A stretch of 64,000 bases of DNA, taken from NCBI RefSeq assembly GCF_046557915.1, contig NZ_JBHEBG010000001.1, positions 248,001 through 312,000 of the forward strand, read 5' to 3'. Below the pieces are notes generated by a model, which was given only the letters and a program-made list of their open reading frames with translations, did no database searches and was not told the DNA's origin. This DNA comes from JBHEBG01 sp046557915 (lineage in GTDB: Bacteria; Bacteroidota; Bacteroidia; Flavobacteriales; Flavobacteriaceae). Of the stretch, positions 48,930-58,118 are shown one piece after another. Each line of letters starts with the position of its first letter. Within the stretch, counting starts at the first letter, position 1. Position numbers and translations under genes: made by a program.

Positions 48930-50090
48930 TCAATCGGGCCTTTTTAATAGTATGCTTACGGCATTACCACCAAAACCCACCGCATTCACCATCACCTTAT
49001 TTATTTTTTTTGGAGTATTCGTATATTCAATAAAAGGAACAGGTATAAAGCGTTGCTGTTGTAACATTAATATCGCCATTTCAACGCTGAACATTCCCGA
49101 AGCTCCAAAGGTATGGCCTATCTTCCATTTGTTGGTGGTTAAGGCAGGGGCTTGGGCACCAAAGATCTTTTTTATAGCTTCCATTTCTGACATATCGCCT
49201 TTAATGGTCCCAGGTGCATGCATTACAATGACATCTACCTCATTTGGTTCAGTGCTACCAAGTGCCATTTTCATGGAACGTTGAAAGCATTGTGCATCGG
49301 TAGAAATAGAAATGCTATGTTCCAATGGCTCTGTTGCATAGCCACTACCCGCTATTATAGCCATTGCATTTTTTTTAGTACCCTGTTCCAAACAAGCTAT
49401 AGCGGCTCCTTCTCCCAAAACCATGGTATTTTCCTTTTTTTCCAAATCCATGGCCCTGCAAGGGTATTCTCCTTGTTCTCTGGAGTATATTTTTAAGGCC
49501 TGCATTTGGGCAATGGTAAAAGGGGTCAATGAGGCTTCGCTTCCACCCACCAAAAATTTATCTGCCATACCACTATTTATCCATGCTACTCCATTGAGTA
49601 GGGCGTGCAGCGCTGTAGAGCAGGTAATGGAATGCGATATTTCCGGGCCTTTGGTCTGCAAATCATGGGCCACCCACGACGCTATGTTTCCAAGGGTTGT
49701 TGTTGGGGAAGCCAAGGTATGGGTGGTTTGCTTGGCCAAAAACTCTTTGTGGTACTTCTCAAATAGCAGGGTAGCTCCCCTAGAGGAACCAATGTTTATT
49801 CCAAAATTGTCTTTTGCCTGCCATTCAGCACTGGCCACGGCTTTCCTAGATGCCAACATAGCGTAAAGCACGGTATGGTCTAATTGGCGATATTTAGGTT
49901 CCGAGCTTCTAAGTAAATCTATTTCTGTTTTTGCAGTTTTGGCAAGTACTGAAATCCATATCTCACCGTTTTCTATATCCATTTTACTAAAATGGTGCTT
50001 TGGATCACAATAGTTCTCCCAGGTATCGTTTAATGTTGATCCTAGAGGGGAAATAGAGGAAATTGATGTTATGGAAATGGGTAAATTCAA
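48930..50090 (-). CDS. Beta-ketoacyl synthase in the biotin cluster
   Basis: A 386-residue condensing enzyme of the KAS II type with a full catalytic triad: C157 in SITCSTALHALL, H291 in MHAPGTIKG and H326 in IGHTFGASG. It lies 12 bp after bioA and 106 bp before bioB. Being in this cluster, where no bioC or bioH is visible, it may build the pimeloyl chain on a carrier protein. A role in general fatty-acid synthesis is less likely because of its location and divergent sequence. Confidence 0.85.
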   Translation of the reverse strand: MNLPISITSISSISPLGSTLNDTWENYCDPKHHFSKMDIENGEIWISVLAKTAKTEIDLLRSSEPKYRQLDHTVLYAMLASRKAVASAEWQAKDNFGINIGSSRGATLLFEKYHKEFLAKQTTHTLASPTTTLGNIASWVAHDLQTKGPEISHSITCSTALHALLNGVAWINSGMADKFLVGGSEASLTPFTIAQMQALKIYSREQGEYPCRAMDLEKKENTMVLGEGAAIACLEQGTKKNAMAIIAGSGYATEPLEHSISISTDAQCFQRSMKMALGSTEPNEVDVIVMHAPGTIKGDMSEMEAIKKIFGAQAPALTTNKWKIGHTFGASGMFSVEMAILMLQQQRFIPVPFIEYTNTPKKINKVMVNAVGFGGNAVSILLKRPD

Positions 50091-50102
50091 AATAAAATAC
50101 CT

Positions 50103-51371
50103 TTAAACGATTTCGAGAGAGGCATAAATGCTATTATAAATCTTTTGCAATTGGTCCTCAGAAATTATATAAGGGGCTAAGATATAAATTGTATTCCCTA
50201 AAGGGCGTAAAAACACCCCGTCATTCATAAAATGTTGAAAAAGTTTATCCCTTAGGTTTCCATACCGCTCCATTTTAACATTAAGATCTAACGCATAAAT
50301 TATCCCCAACTGCCTTGTAGCTGCCACTTTGGGGTGGCCCTTGATCTGGCTGTCGAACGCTTGATGAGACTCTATGATTTTGTTTATACTTTCTTGTATT
50401 GTGTTTGATTGCAGTAATTCTATCCCTGCTAAGGCAGCAGCACAGGCCAAAGGGTTTGCCGTATATGTGTGGCCATGAAACAGGCCTTTGGAAATTTCAT
50501 CACTATAGAAAGCTTCATAGATGTGCTGCGTACAACTTGTTATTGCCATAGGTATTAGACCCGCTGTAAGTGCTTTTGAAAAACACATAATGTCCGGTTT
50601 GGTAGGTATATGGTCCGATGCAAATAACTTTCCGGTTTTGCCAAAACCTGTCATAACCTCATCGGCTATAGTAAGTACCCCATCTTTCCTTAGTCTTTTT
50701 AAAATCTTATCCAAGCTTTGCGCATCGTACATTTTCATGGCGGCCGCTCCTTGTACCAAAGGTTCGTAAATAAAACCTGCAATATTGTTTTCTGATAGTA
50801 TGTCCTCTAAATCTATAAGTAGTTGATCGATGTTATCTTTGGTAGGTACAGGAATACGTTTCACATCAATAAAAAAATCTTCAAACGGCCCGTTGTATAC
50901 CGAAAGGCCAGAAACGGACATTGCCCCAAAAGTATCTCCATGAAAGCCATCCTCAAATGCCAAAAGCACATTTCGCTTTTCGCCCTTGTTAAAATGAAAC
51001 TGCAGCGCCATCTTAATTCCAATTTCCGTGGCGGTTGATCCATTATCCGAGAAAAATAATTTTTTCTGATTCTCCGGTATTATTCTTATCAGCGCTTCGG
51101 ACAGGTCCACAGCCGGTTCATGGGTAAATCCGCTGAAAACTATCTGATCTAGCTTTTGCATTTGTTCTTGGACCCTATCCAATATAAATGCGTTGCAATG
51201 CCCATAAACACTGGTGTACCAAGAAGAAATACCGTCAATGTATTCCTTGCCATGTTCATCATAGAGCACCGCCCCCTTAGCCCTCACTATGCCCAACATT
51301 TCCGGATGTAACTTGTGTTGGGTTAAGGGGTGCCATAGATATTGTTTATCCCTTTCGGAAAGATTTTTCAA
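50103..51371 (-). CDS. bioA: Adenosylmethionine-8-amino-7-oxononanoate aminotransferase
   Basis: BioA converts KAPA to DAPA. The 422-residue fold-type I PLP enzyme has DGISSWYTSVYGH, FFSDNGSTATEIGIKMALQ, EDGFHGDTFGAMSV and the PLP lysine in CFSKALTAGLIPMA, all typical of BioA. It is the first gene of the left half of the biotin group and has an inverted neighbour (the GT39-type gene) on its upstream side. Confidence 0.96.
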   Translation of the reverse strand: MKNLSERDKQYLWHPLTQHKLHPEMLGIVRAKGAVLYDEHGKEYIDGISSWYTSVYGHCNAFILDRVQEQMQKLDQIVFSGFTHEPAVDLSEALIRIIPENQKKLFFSDNGSTATEIGIKMALQFHFNKGEKRNVLLAFEDGFHGDTFGAMSVSGLSVYNGPFEDFFIDVKRIPVPTKDNIDQLLIDLEDILSENNIAGFIYEPLVQGAAAMKMYDAQSLDKILKRLRKDGVLTIADEVMTGFGKTGKLFASDHIPTKPDIMCFSKALTAGLIPMAITSCTQHIYEAFYSDEISKGLFHGHTYTANPLACAAALAGIELLQSNTIQESINKIIESHQAFDSQIKGHPKVAATRQLGIIYALDLNVKMERYGNLRDKLFQHFMNDGVFLRPLGNTIYILAPYIISEDQLQKIYNSIYASLEIV

Positions 51372-51416
51372 TGCGTTTGAATTTAAAAAACAAGGTTTTT
51401 ATCTATCTTGCAAAGA

Positions 51417-51432
51417 TGGGGATTAATCCCCA
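51417..51432. promoter_or_regulatory. 16-bp perfect palindrome between bioA and the glycosyltransferase
   Basis: TGGGGATTAATCCCCA (51417-51432) is a perfect palindrome in the 78-bp divergent region between bioA (-) and the GT39-type gene (+), 46 bp before the bioA start. It could be an operator shared by the two promoters. If the glycosyltransferase started at the upstream TTG, the palindrome would be coding, which argues for the start at 51450. Confidence 0.55.
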
Positions 51433-51449
51433 AAAACAGAACCTCACCA

Positions 51450-52937
51450 ATGCTTAAAAAGCTAACCGACCACCTTACCCCTAAATATGGGGTACTAAGA
51501 AGCAGTACCATTCTTACAATACTTTTTTTGGTGGCTTTTCTTCTTCGGTTTCCTTTTTTCTTTCGCGATTATATTGATCGGGACGAAAGTACTTTTATTC
51601 TTATGGGGCAATCTTGGATAGATGGCCATTTACCTTATACAGAACTTTGGGATCTTAAACCCCCAATTGTCTTTCTTTTTTTTGCCGGTATCATTTATAC
51701 TTTCGGGAAGAGTTTTTTTGCCATAAGGCTTGTTGGCACTTTAATAGTAGCCATTACCGCTTTTTTTACCTACAAGGTTGGCGAGCAGGTTGGTTCAAAA
51801 AAGATTGGATTTTGGGCAGGTATTTGTTGTGTTATGCTCCTTAGTATGTTCGGTAGTTTACAAGGGGTAATGTCCGAGCACATCTGTATGGTTTTCTTTA
51901 TGCCCGGATTATACTTGATCTTAAAACACGGATCCTGGTATTGGTATTTATTGGCAGGTATCTTAATGGGATTGTCCTTAATGACCAAACTAAACATGGC
52001 ATACCCCGTACTCTTTTTGGGTCTTTTTATTATTTATATCTGGTACATGAAAAGAACCTTGCCCAAGGGTATTCTAAATTTCCTCTTATATGGAACCGGA
52101 GTCTTATTGGTCATTGCACTAACCATTATCCCATACTATTTAAATGACCAAACGTCCTTATGGTGGAAATCTGTTATCCTCGCCCCAATAGAATATACGG
52201 GGGCCCGTAGATATTCCGTTTTAGGCCTAGCACCAATTTGCATACTGCTTATAGGCGCTTTCCTTTTTGCATGGAAAAAAAAGTTGTTGGATTTTGGCAA
52301 TATTGATATTCAACTCCTTACCGCGACTGCCATAGAAGTTGTTTTTTCTTTTTTAAAAGGAGGTAGGGTCAATGGTCATTACCTAATACAACTGTTTCCT
52401 GTCTTAATTGTGTTGGTAGTTCTTGCCGTTTCTAGGTCAGCATTTTTTAAACGGATAAATTATAGGCCGTATATTATGATTGTACTACTGCTGCTTCCTA
52501 TGGAAAGTTATTTAGAGTTTGGGGCCATTGCAAAGAACAAGATTCAGAAAGGTCGTTTTTATAATGGTGAAGGAATAGATGTTCCTTTATATATAGCCGA
52601 AAATAGGATCGACACAAAAAATATACTTTTCCTGGAATACCATATTGGGTATTGGCTTTTAGACAAATTGCCCCCCACTAAAGCTGCTACACATCCAAGC
52701 AACATATTTAGGGACGAACTATTTCCTTTCTACAATAATCCAAGAAATACCGGTATGGAAGAACTTAGGTTTATTATGGAAGTTATAAAACCCAAAACTG
52801 TAGTGGTGCGAAAAAACAAACGAGTATTCGATAAAAAGGTTGAAGAGGGCAATGCGTACATTGACAGTTATCTAGAGCAACACTATAAATTGCATGCAAC
52901 CGTAGGTCGTGCTGAAGTTCTACAACGTTTAGAGTGA
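51450..52937 (+). CDS. Glycosyltransferase family 39-like membrane protein
   Basis: The ATG at 51450 gives 495 residues with about eleven helices and an N-terminal loop carrying RDYIDRDESTFILMGQSWIDGHLPYTELWDLKPP, the Asp/Glu motif of GT-C glycosyltransferases of the PMT/ArnT group. These use polyprenyl-phosphate sugars on the outer face of the membrane. It is inverted relative to the biotin genes on each side (bioD and bioA), so it looks like an insertion in that cluster. The acceptor is unknown. Confidence 0.85.
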   Translation: MLKKLTDHLTPKYGVLRSSTILTILFLVAFLLRFPFFFRDYIDRDESTFILMGQSWIDGHLPYTELWDLKPPIVFLFFAGIIYTFGKSFFAIRLVGTLIVAITAFFTYKVGEQVGSKKIGFWAGICCVMLLSMFGSLQGVMSEHICMVFFMPGLYLILKHGSWYWYLLAGILMGLSLMTKLNMAYPVLFLGLFIIYIWYMKRTLPKGILNFLLYGTGVLLVIALTIIPYYLNDQTSLWWKSVILAPIEYTGARRYSVLGLAPICILLIGAFLFAWKKKLLDFGNIDIQLLTATAIEVVFSFLKGGRVNGHYLIQLFPVLIVLVVLAVSRSAFFKRINYRPYIMIVLLLLPMESYLEFGAIAKNKIQKGRFYNGEGIDVPLYIAENRIDTKNILFLEYHIGYWLLDKLPPTKAATHPSNIFRDELFPFYNNPRNTGMEELRFIMEVIKPKTVVVRKNKRVFDKKVEEGNAYIDSYLEQHYKLHATVGRAEVLQRLE

Positions 52938-53546
52938 TTGCAAAGCAGACCTAAATTGATTTGCATACTTTTTAATGACCGATTTATCAAATAACTTTTC
53001 TTCATTGATTCTTCCAATAACTGGAACAGCAGTTTTATGAACAATGATCTGTTCTGTAGTAGGATGCTCGTCCCCACTAAAAATTAAGGATACATCATAC
53101 CCTTTCTGCTGTAACCAATTAATGGTCAGTAAGGAATGGTTGATACTTCCAAGATAATGACGTGAAACTACTACTACCTTATAATTGGGCATTATTAAGT
53201 CCAAGATTGTATCATCATCGTTAAGTGGTACCAACAATCCACCTGCCCCTTCTATTACCAAATGATTCTCCGTTTCTGGCTCGGTAACGGTGTTGACATC
53301 AATATAAATCCCATCAATATCTGCAGCGGCATGCGGGCTCATTGGCGTCTTCAATGCGTAGCTATTGCCATGTACAACGGTTCTTTCGTTAGAAATTAAA
53401 TTGGTAATCTTATGGCTATCGGAGTTGTCTAAATCCCCGGCCTGTATAGGTTTCCAATAATCCGCCGTTAAAGCTTCCACAATAATGGCGGAAGCAATCG
53501 TTTTTCCTACTTCAGTAGATATTCCTGTAACAAAAATTCTTTGCAT
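52929..53546 (-). CDS. bioD: Dethiobiotin synthetase
   Basis: BioD closes the ureido ring from DAPA with CO2 and ATP. The 205-residue protein starts with FVTGISTEVGKTIASAIIVEAL (P-loop) and has KPIQAGDLDNSD and VIEGAGGLLVPLNDDDTILDL, all family hallmarks. It overlaps the end of the convergent glycosyltransferase by 9 bp. Confidence 0.96.
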   Translation of the reverse strand: MQRIFVTGISTEVGKTIASAIIVEALTADYWKPIQAGDLDNSDSHKITNLISNERTVVHGNSYALKTPMSPHAAADIDGIYIDVNTVTEPETENHLVIEGAGGLLVPLNDDDTILDLIMPNYKVVVVSRHYLGSINHSLLTINWLQQKGYDVSLIFSGDEHPTTEQIIVHKTAVPVIGRINEEKLFDKSVIKKYANQFRSALQSL

Positions 53547-53551
53547 TGCGG

Positions 53552-53932
53552 TTAAGGTCTGGTGATCATATTACATTTTAGGCACTTGTATTTGCGCTTT
53601 TCAAAAAACGGAAAAAGTTTATAAAATATCCCCTTACGATCATAATACACTTCTGATTGCTGCGCTTTGCAATTAGGACAAACTATGGGGTTTCCATCAT
53701 CATCAATGGCATAGCTCCTCACTTCATTATACACCTTTAGGGCCTTTTCTTTATCTATCGTATAAACCTGCAATTTTACTCCTCCAATGGCACTACTTAT
53801 CAGCGGGTCTGAATTTAGGGTGTTCTCGTCCCTAAGAAATACCGGTATCCCTTCGGATTCCAATTTGCCTTTAATAATCTGTACATCCGCTACAAATTCA
53901 AAAGTGGCAAGGGTATAAAATTCTTGCTTCAT
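53552..53932 (-). CDS. DUF2007 (putative signal-transducing) protein with zinc ribbon
   Basis: A 126-residue protein with an N-terminal DUF2007-type ferredoxin-like domain (TLATFEFVADVQIIKGKLESEGIPVFLRDENT) and a C-terminal zinc ribbon formed by CPNC and CLKC. It lies between bioF (4-bp overlap) and bioD (5-bp gap), so it is in the biotin transcript. Its role there is not known. Confidence 0.8.
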   Translation of the reverse strand: MKQEFYTLATFEFVADVQIIKGKLESEGIPVFLRDENTLNSDPLISSAIGGVKLQVYTIDKEKALKVYNEVRSYAIDDDGNPIVCPNCKAQQSEVYYDRKGIFYKLFPFFEKRKYKCLKCNMITRP

Positions 53933-55101
53933 TTTTTTTTGTTAAAATTAGCCAATAATTGCACAACCTCTTTAATTTCTTTCTCAGTGTTGTAACTATG
54001 TAGGCAAAATCGTAGTCGTTCTTCTCCTATTGGTACCGTTGGAGATAAAATTGGTCTTACATCAAAACCATTTCCCTGTATTCTTAGGGCAACGGCCTTT
54101 GTTTTTTCATTTCCCGATAGTATACAGCATTGGATAGCTGAATTACTCCCAACAAAAAGTTCTTGGAGATTATGAAATTGAAGTTGTTGATTGAAAATAG
54201 CGATATTCTCGTGAAGTTTCTGTTTACTATCTATTCCCTCCTTTGTTTGCAGATATTCATAGGCCGCTATAATGGAAGCCACGGAATGCGGCGGCATTGC
54301 CGTAGTATATATTAAGCTTCGGGCAAAATTTACCAGATAGCTTTTTAATGGCTTACATCCAAGAACAGCTGCGCCATGAACTCCCAAGGCCTTTCCAAAA
54401 GTAACAATGCTTGCAAACACTCGGCGATGCAACCCCAATTGTTGAAGCATGCCCGACCCATTTGCACCGAAAACCCCAACCGAGTGCGCCTCGTCTACCA
54501 CTAAATTATGATTGTTCTCTTCACAAAATTCTACAAAAGAAAGTAACTCCGGACTGTCCCCATCCATGGAAAAGACAGCTTCCGTTACAACATAAATCTC
54601 CATACTGTCATCAGGAAGTTGGGTTGTACCCAGAGACGAAATTTTGGCCTTTAAATCTGCTAAATCATTATGCTTAAATTTATACTTTTTGGCATTGCCC
54701 ATATTTAGGCCGTCTCGGATGCTGGCATGTATGTATTCATCGTAGAAAACCACATCGCCCCTTTGGGGTATGGCCGAAAAAAAGCCGAGGTTGGCATCAT
54801 AGCCAGAATTAAACACCAAAGCTGCCTCTGTTTTATGAAAACTGCACAAGCTGGTTTCCAACGCTTCATATACCGCATGATTCCCAGAAAGAAGTCGGGA
54901 ACCCGTTGCCCCGTTCCTTAAAATTTGTCTCTGCGCAAGCCATTGGCCGGCACGGTCCAAAATTTCGTTGTTCTTGGCAAAGCCCAAATAATCGTTAGAC
55001 GAGAAATCTACCAACCCTTGCTCTTTTTGCAAGGTTCTGAGCGCATTTTTAGCCTCCCTATCCGTTAGTTTTGCCTTAAGTTTTTTTGGTAATTTGCGCA
55101 T
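53929..55101 (-). CDS. bioF: 8-amino-7-oxononanoate synthase
   Basis: BioF condenses pimeloyl-ACP (or CoA) with alanine. The 390-residue PLP enzyme has LVDFSSNDYLGFAKN, GATGSRLLSGNHAVYE, NHNLVVDEAHSVGVFG and the PLP lysine in SIVTFGKALGVHGAAV. It begins the right half of the biotin group and overlaps the DUF2007 gene. Confidence 0.94.
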   Translation of the reverse strand: MRKLPKKLKAKLTDREAKNALRTLQKEQGLVDFSSNDYLGFAKNNEILDRAGQWLAQRQILRNGATGSRLLSGNHAVYEALETSLCSFHKTEAALVFNSGYDANLGFFSAIPQRGDVVFYDEYIHASIRDGLNMGNAKKYKFKHNDLADLKAKISSLGTTQLPDDSMEIYVVTEAVFSMDGDSPELLSFVEFCEENNHNLVVDEAHSVGVFGANGSGMLQQLGLHRRVFASIVTFGKALGVHGAAVLGCKPLKSYLVNFARSLIYTTAMPPHSVASIIAAYEYLQTKEGIDSKQKLHENIAIFNQQLQFHNLQELFVGSNSAIQCCILSGNEKTKAVALRIQGNGFDVRPILSPTVPIGEERLRFCLHSYNTEKEIKEVVQLLANFNKKK

Positions 55102-55161
55102 ATCACAAATGTAACATATCCTATTTTAAATAGTATATTCGTTAGTGGAAACCCTTTGATT

Positions 55162-56970
55162 ATGAAAAATTATATTTCGCTTTCAGTGGCACTGATAATA
55201 GCGTTAAACCTAATGTCACAGACCAACACCTATGAGATTTCCTTTGGGAATGCCGTGCATCATGAGGCCGAGGTACAAGGTGTATTCCCTGAACTAACGG
55301 TAGATACGGTTTCTTTTAGAATGAGCCGTACTTCTCCGGGGCGTTATGCCTTGCACGAGTTTGCTAAAAACGTTTATAATTTTACCGCAACGGATAGTAA
55401 AGGAAAAACTTTAGAGGTGTTACGCCCAGATCCGTATCAGTGGCAGGTGGTTGGACACGATGAAACTATAAAAATAAGCTACACCCTATTTGCCAATAGA
55501 GGTGATGGTACTTATTCCCAAGTAGATGAAACCCATGCCCATCTAAACATTCCGGCCACCTTCATGTTCTCTCCGGAAACAAGCGCACGCCCTATCCATG
55601 TTACTTTTAATGTTCGGGAAGATCTTAATTGGAAAGTGGCGACACAGCTAAAACAGGTATCTGGAAACACCTACATGGCCCCAAACCTTCAGTATTTTAT
55701 GGATAGCCCCACGGAAATAAGCGATTATGGTTTTCGTGAGTTTAAGGTAGACTCCGAAGGCAATACCCAGACCGTACAATTGGTACTTCATCATAATGGA
55801 ACGGAAGAGGAATTAGATACCTATTTTGATAAGGTTAAGAAAGTGGTCTTGCAACAAAAAGAGGTTTTTGGAGTATTGCCCAATTTTGATTATAACAGAT
55901 ATACCTTCTTAGCATGCTATGTCCCCAACGCCTCTGGTGATGGTATGGAACACAGAAATTCTACTGTGCTTACCAGTACAAGAAGCCTAGGCAATGGAGG
56001 CATGGAAAACAATATAGGCACGGTCTCCCATGAGTTCTTCCATGCATGGAACGTGGAACGCATACGCCCGGCATCTCTAGAACCTTTTGACTTTACTTCT
56101 ACCAATATGAGCGGGGAATTATGGTTTGCCGAAGGTTTCACTAGCTACTATACCAACCTAATTCTTTGCAGAGCAGGTATAATTACCGCGGATAACTATA
56201 TAGAAGGGCTCGCCGGTAATTTTAATTACGTTTGGAATTCGCCCGGAAGGCAATTTTTTAATCCTATTGAAATGAGTTACCAAGCACCGTTTGTAGATGC
56301 CGCAACATCCGTAGATCCTGTAAATAGGGATAATACTTTTATCTCTTATTATTCTTATGGCAGTGTTTTGGGGCTTGCCTTGGATCTGTCCTTAAGGCAA
56401 CAAAACTTAAATCTTGATGATTACATGAAGTTGCTTTGGCAACGCTACGGAGAAAAAGAAATACCGTACACTATAAAAAATTTACAGGAAGTACTGGTGC
56501 AATATGCAGGCAAGGAGTTTGGAAATGCCTTTTTTGAGCGGTACATCCACGATAGTGAAATGCCAGATTATAAGTCCTTGTTTGCTTCGGTAGGAGTAGT
56601 TTTGAGCACTGCCGACAATGCCCCTTATTTTGGGGCCAACGTACGAATAAGTGAGGGTGGTACTATAGAAATACTAAGAAGTACGAGAATTGGGAGCCCT
56701 GCTTACCAAGCAGGTTTGGACAAGGGCGACAGCATTATGAGTATCAATGATACCCTTTTTAAGGAGGGGCAGTCGTTTGGAGGTATAATAAATCAGTACA
56801 AGATTGGAGACACGCTGTCCGTTAAGTACAAGCGTTATGGGGTTGAAAAGACCACCACTGTTATTCTGGGTGCTAACCCAAACTATACTATTCGTCTTAT
56901 GGAGAAAGAGGAAGGTTCTCCCAGCATACAGGCCTTGGAAAAGCGGAAAATCTGGTTAAAATTGAAATAA
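55162..56970 (+). CDS. M61-family metallopeptidase with C-terminal PDZ domain
   Basis: The start is the ATG at 55162 (MKNYISLSVALIIALNLMSQ signal peptide; an in-frame TTG at 55156 is also possible). The 602-residue protein has the zinc site HEFFH (about 290-294) and the downstream glutamate in ELWFAEGFTSYY, as in M61 glycyl aminopeptidases, then a C-terminal PDZ domain (SPAYQAGLDKGDSIMSIND). It is exported and likely acts on peptides in the periplasm. It is divergent from bioF. Confidence 0.93.
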   Translation: MKNYISLSVALIIALNLMSQTNTYEISFGNAVHHEAEVQGVFPELTVDTVSFRMSRTSPGRYALHEFAKNVYNFTATDSKGKTLEVLRPDPYQWQVVGHDETIKISYTLFANRGDGTYSQVDETHAHLNIPATFMFSPETSARPIHVTFNVREDLNWKVATQLKQVSGNTYMAPNLQYFMDSPTEISDYGFREFKVDSEGNTQTVQLVLHHNGTEEELDTYFDKVKKVVLQQKEVFGVLPNFDYNRYTFLACYVPNASGDGMEHRNSTVLTSTRSLGNGGMENNIGTVSHEFFHAWNVERIRPASLEPFDFTSTNMSGELWFAEGFTSYYTNLILCRAGIITADNYIEGLAGNFNYVWNSPGRQFFNPIEMSYQAPFVDAATSVDPVNRDNTFISYYSYGSVLGLALDLSLRQQNLNLDDYMKLLWQRYGEKEIPYTIKNLQEVLVQYAGKEFGNAFFERYIHDSEMPDYKSLFASVGVVLSTADNAPYFGANVRISEGGTIEILRSTRIGSPAYQAGLDKGDSIMSINDTLFKEGQSFGGIINQYKIGDTLSVKYKRYGVEKTTTVILGANPNYTIRLMEKEEGSPSIQALEKRKIWLKLK

Positions 56971-57510
56971 ATGCAGCTTACCTATGGCATAGCACAGACT
57001 ACGGAAGAACTAGCGGGTATTCTCTCACTACAAAAAAAGAATCTTAGGGCTGTGGTATCTAATGAGGATCGTGAAAAAGAAGGATTTTTAACGGTTTCTC
57101 ACAACTTGCAAATTTTAACGGAAATGAATAATAGTTGTCCGCATGTTATTGCCAAACATGCAAACCAAGTTGTGGGGTATACCCTTTGTATGCATCCTAA
57201 ATTTGGCGATAAGATCCCAGTGTTACGACCCATGTTTCGGGAAATTGAAGCCTTAGACAAGAAAGTGGAAAAGTATATTGTTATGGGCCAAGTATGTATT
57301 GATAAAGATTATAGAGGTTTGGGAGTTTTCAGAAAATTATATGAAACCATGAGACAACAGGTTTCCTCAAGTTTTACAACTATTATTACCGAGGTGGATG
57401 CCACCAACACCCGTTCCTTGAATGCTCATTATGCCGTGGGCTTTAGTCTTTTAACCACACATAGATCCCATGGACAAGATTGGCATTTAGTAGCGCTTCC
57501 TACTACTTAA
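56971..57510 (+). CDS. GNAT-family N-acetyltransferase
   Basis: The 179-residue protein has the acetyl-CoA-binding region VMGQVCIDKDYRGLGVFRKLYETMRQQV (an R/Q-x-x-G-x-G/A-like loop) and EVDATNTRSLNAHYAVGFSL. It starts directly after the stop of the M61 gene (ATG at 56971), so the two are co-transcribed. The substrate is unknown. Confidence 0.88.
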   Translation: MQLTYGIAQTTEELAGILSLQKKNLRAVVSNEDREKEGFLTVSHNLQILTEMNNSCPHVIAKHANQVVGYTLCMHPKFGDKIPVLRPMFREIEALDKKVEKYIVMGQVCIDKDYRGLGVFRKLYETMRQQVSSSFTTIITEVDATNTRSLNAHYAVGFSLLTTHRSHGQDWHLVALPTT

Positions 57511-57576
57511 AATATAATTTGAAAAAGCATTTCACAATCAAAACATTTTTTCGTACTTCGTGGAAATTTGAAAATT

Positions 57577-58098
57577 ATGACTTTATTCGTGGATATGGAC
57601 GAGGTAATGGCAGATACGTACGGGGCACATATTGAACGCTATAACCAAGACTATAATGAGGTACTTACCGTTGAGGCCTGCTTGGGCGGGGAAGTTTGGC
57701 AGCGAGTGCCCGAAGACCGTCAGCATAGCGTACGGAAACATGCTTGGACCGAAGGGTTCTTTCGCACCTTAAAACCAATTAAGGACAGTAAAAGTGTTTT
57801 GAAGGCGCTCACGGAAAAATATGAGGTCTATATTGCCTCGGCGGCCATGCAGTTCCCCAATTCACTGATAGAGAAATCCGACTGGTTGGATGAACATTTT
57901 GGTTTTATCCCGTGGGAAAGACGTATCCTTTGCGGAGACAAACACATTCTTAAAGGTGATATCCTAATTGATGATCGAAGTTTTAACCTTCAACACTTTA
58001 CGGGAAGGTCCATTATGTTTACCTCGCCCCACAATGTTAATACCAACGGTTTTGAACGTGCCAACAATTGGCAAGAAGTGGCAGATTTATTGCTTTAA
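57577..58098 (+). CDS. 5'(3')-deoxyribonucleotidase-like phosphatase
   Basis: The ATG at 57577 (MTLFVDMDEVMADT) is preferred to an in-frame TTG at 57568 because it puts the DxD motif (VDMDEVMAD) at the very start as in this HAD family. The 173-residue protein also has IASAAMQFPNS (motif II), and DILIDDRSFN (motif IV). It would dephosphorylate deoxyribonucleoside monophosphates and so tune dNTP pools. Confidence 0.88.
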   Translation: MTLFVDMDEVMADTYGAHIERYNQDYNEVLTVEACLGGEVWQRVPEDRQHSVRKHAWTEGFFRTLKPIKDSKSVLKALTEKYEVYIASAAMQFPNSLIEKSDWLDEHFGFIPWERRILCGDKHILKGDILIDDRSFNLQHFTGRSIMFTSPHNVNTNGFERANNWQEVADLLL

Positions 58099-58118
58099 AT
58101 GTTTTCAAAATAGAGTGT

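Noticed and set aside
51408..51449. TTG start that would extend the glycosyltransferase by 14 residues
   Set aside because: It would place the palindrome at 51417-51432 in coding sequence and adds an N-terminus unlike family members; ATG 51450 precedes the first membrane helix.
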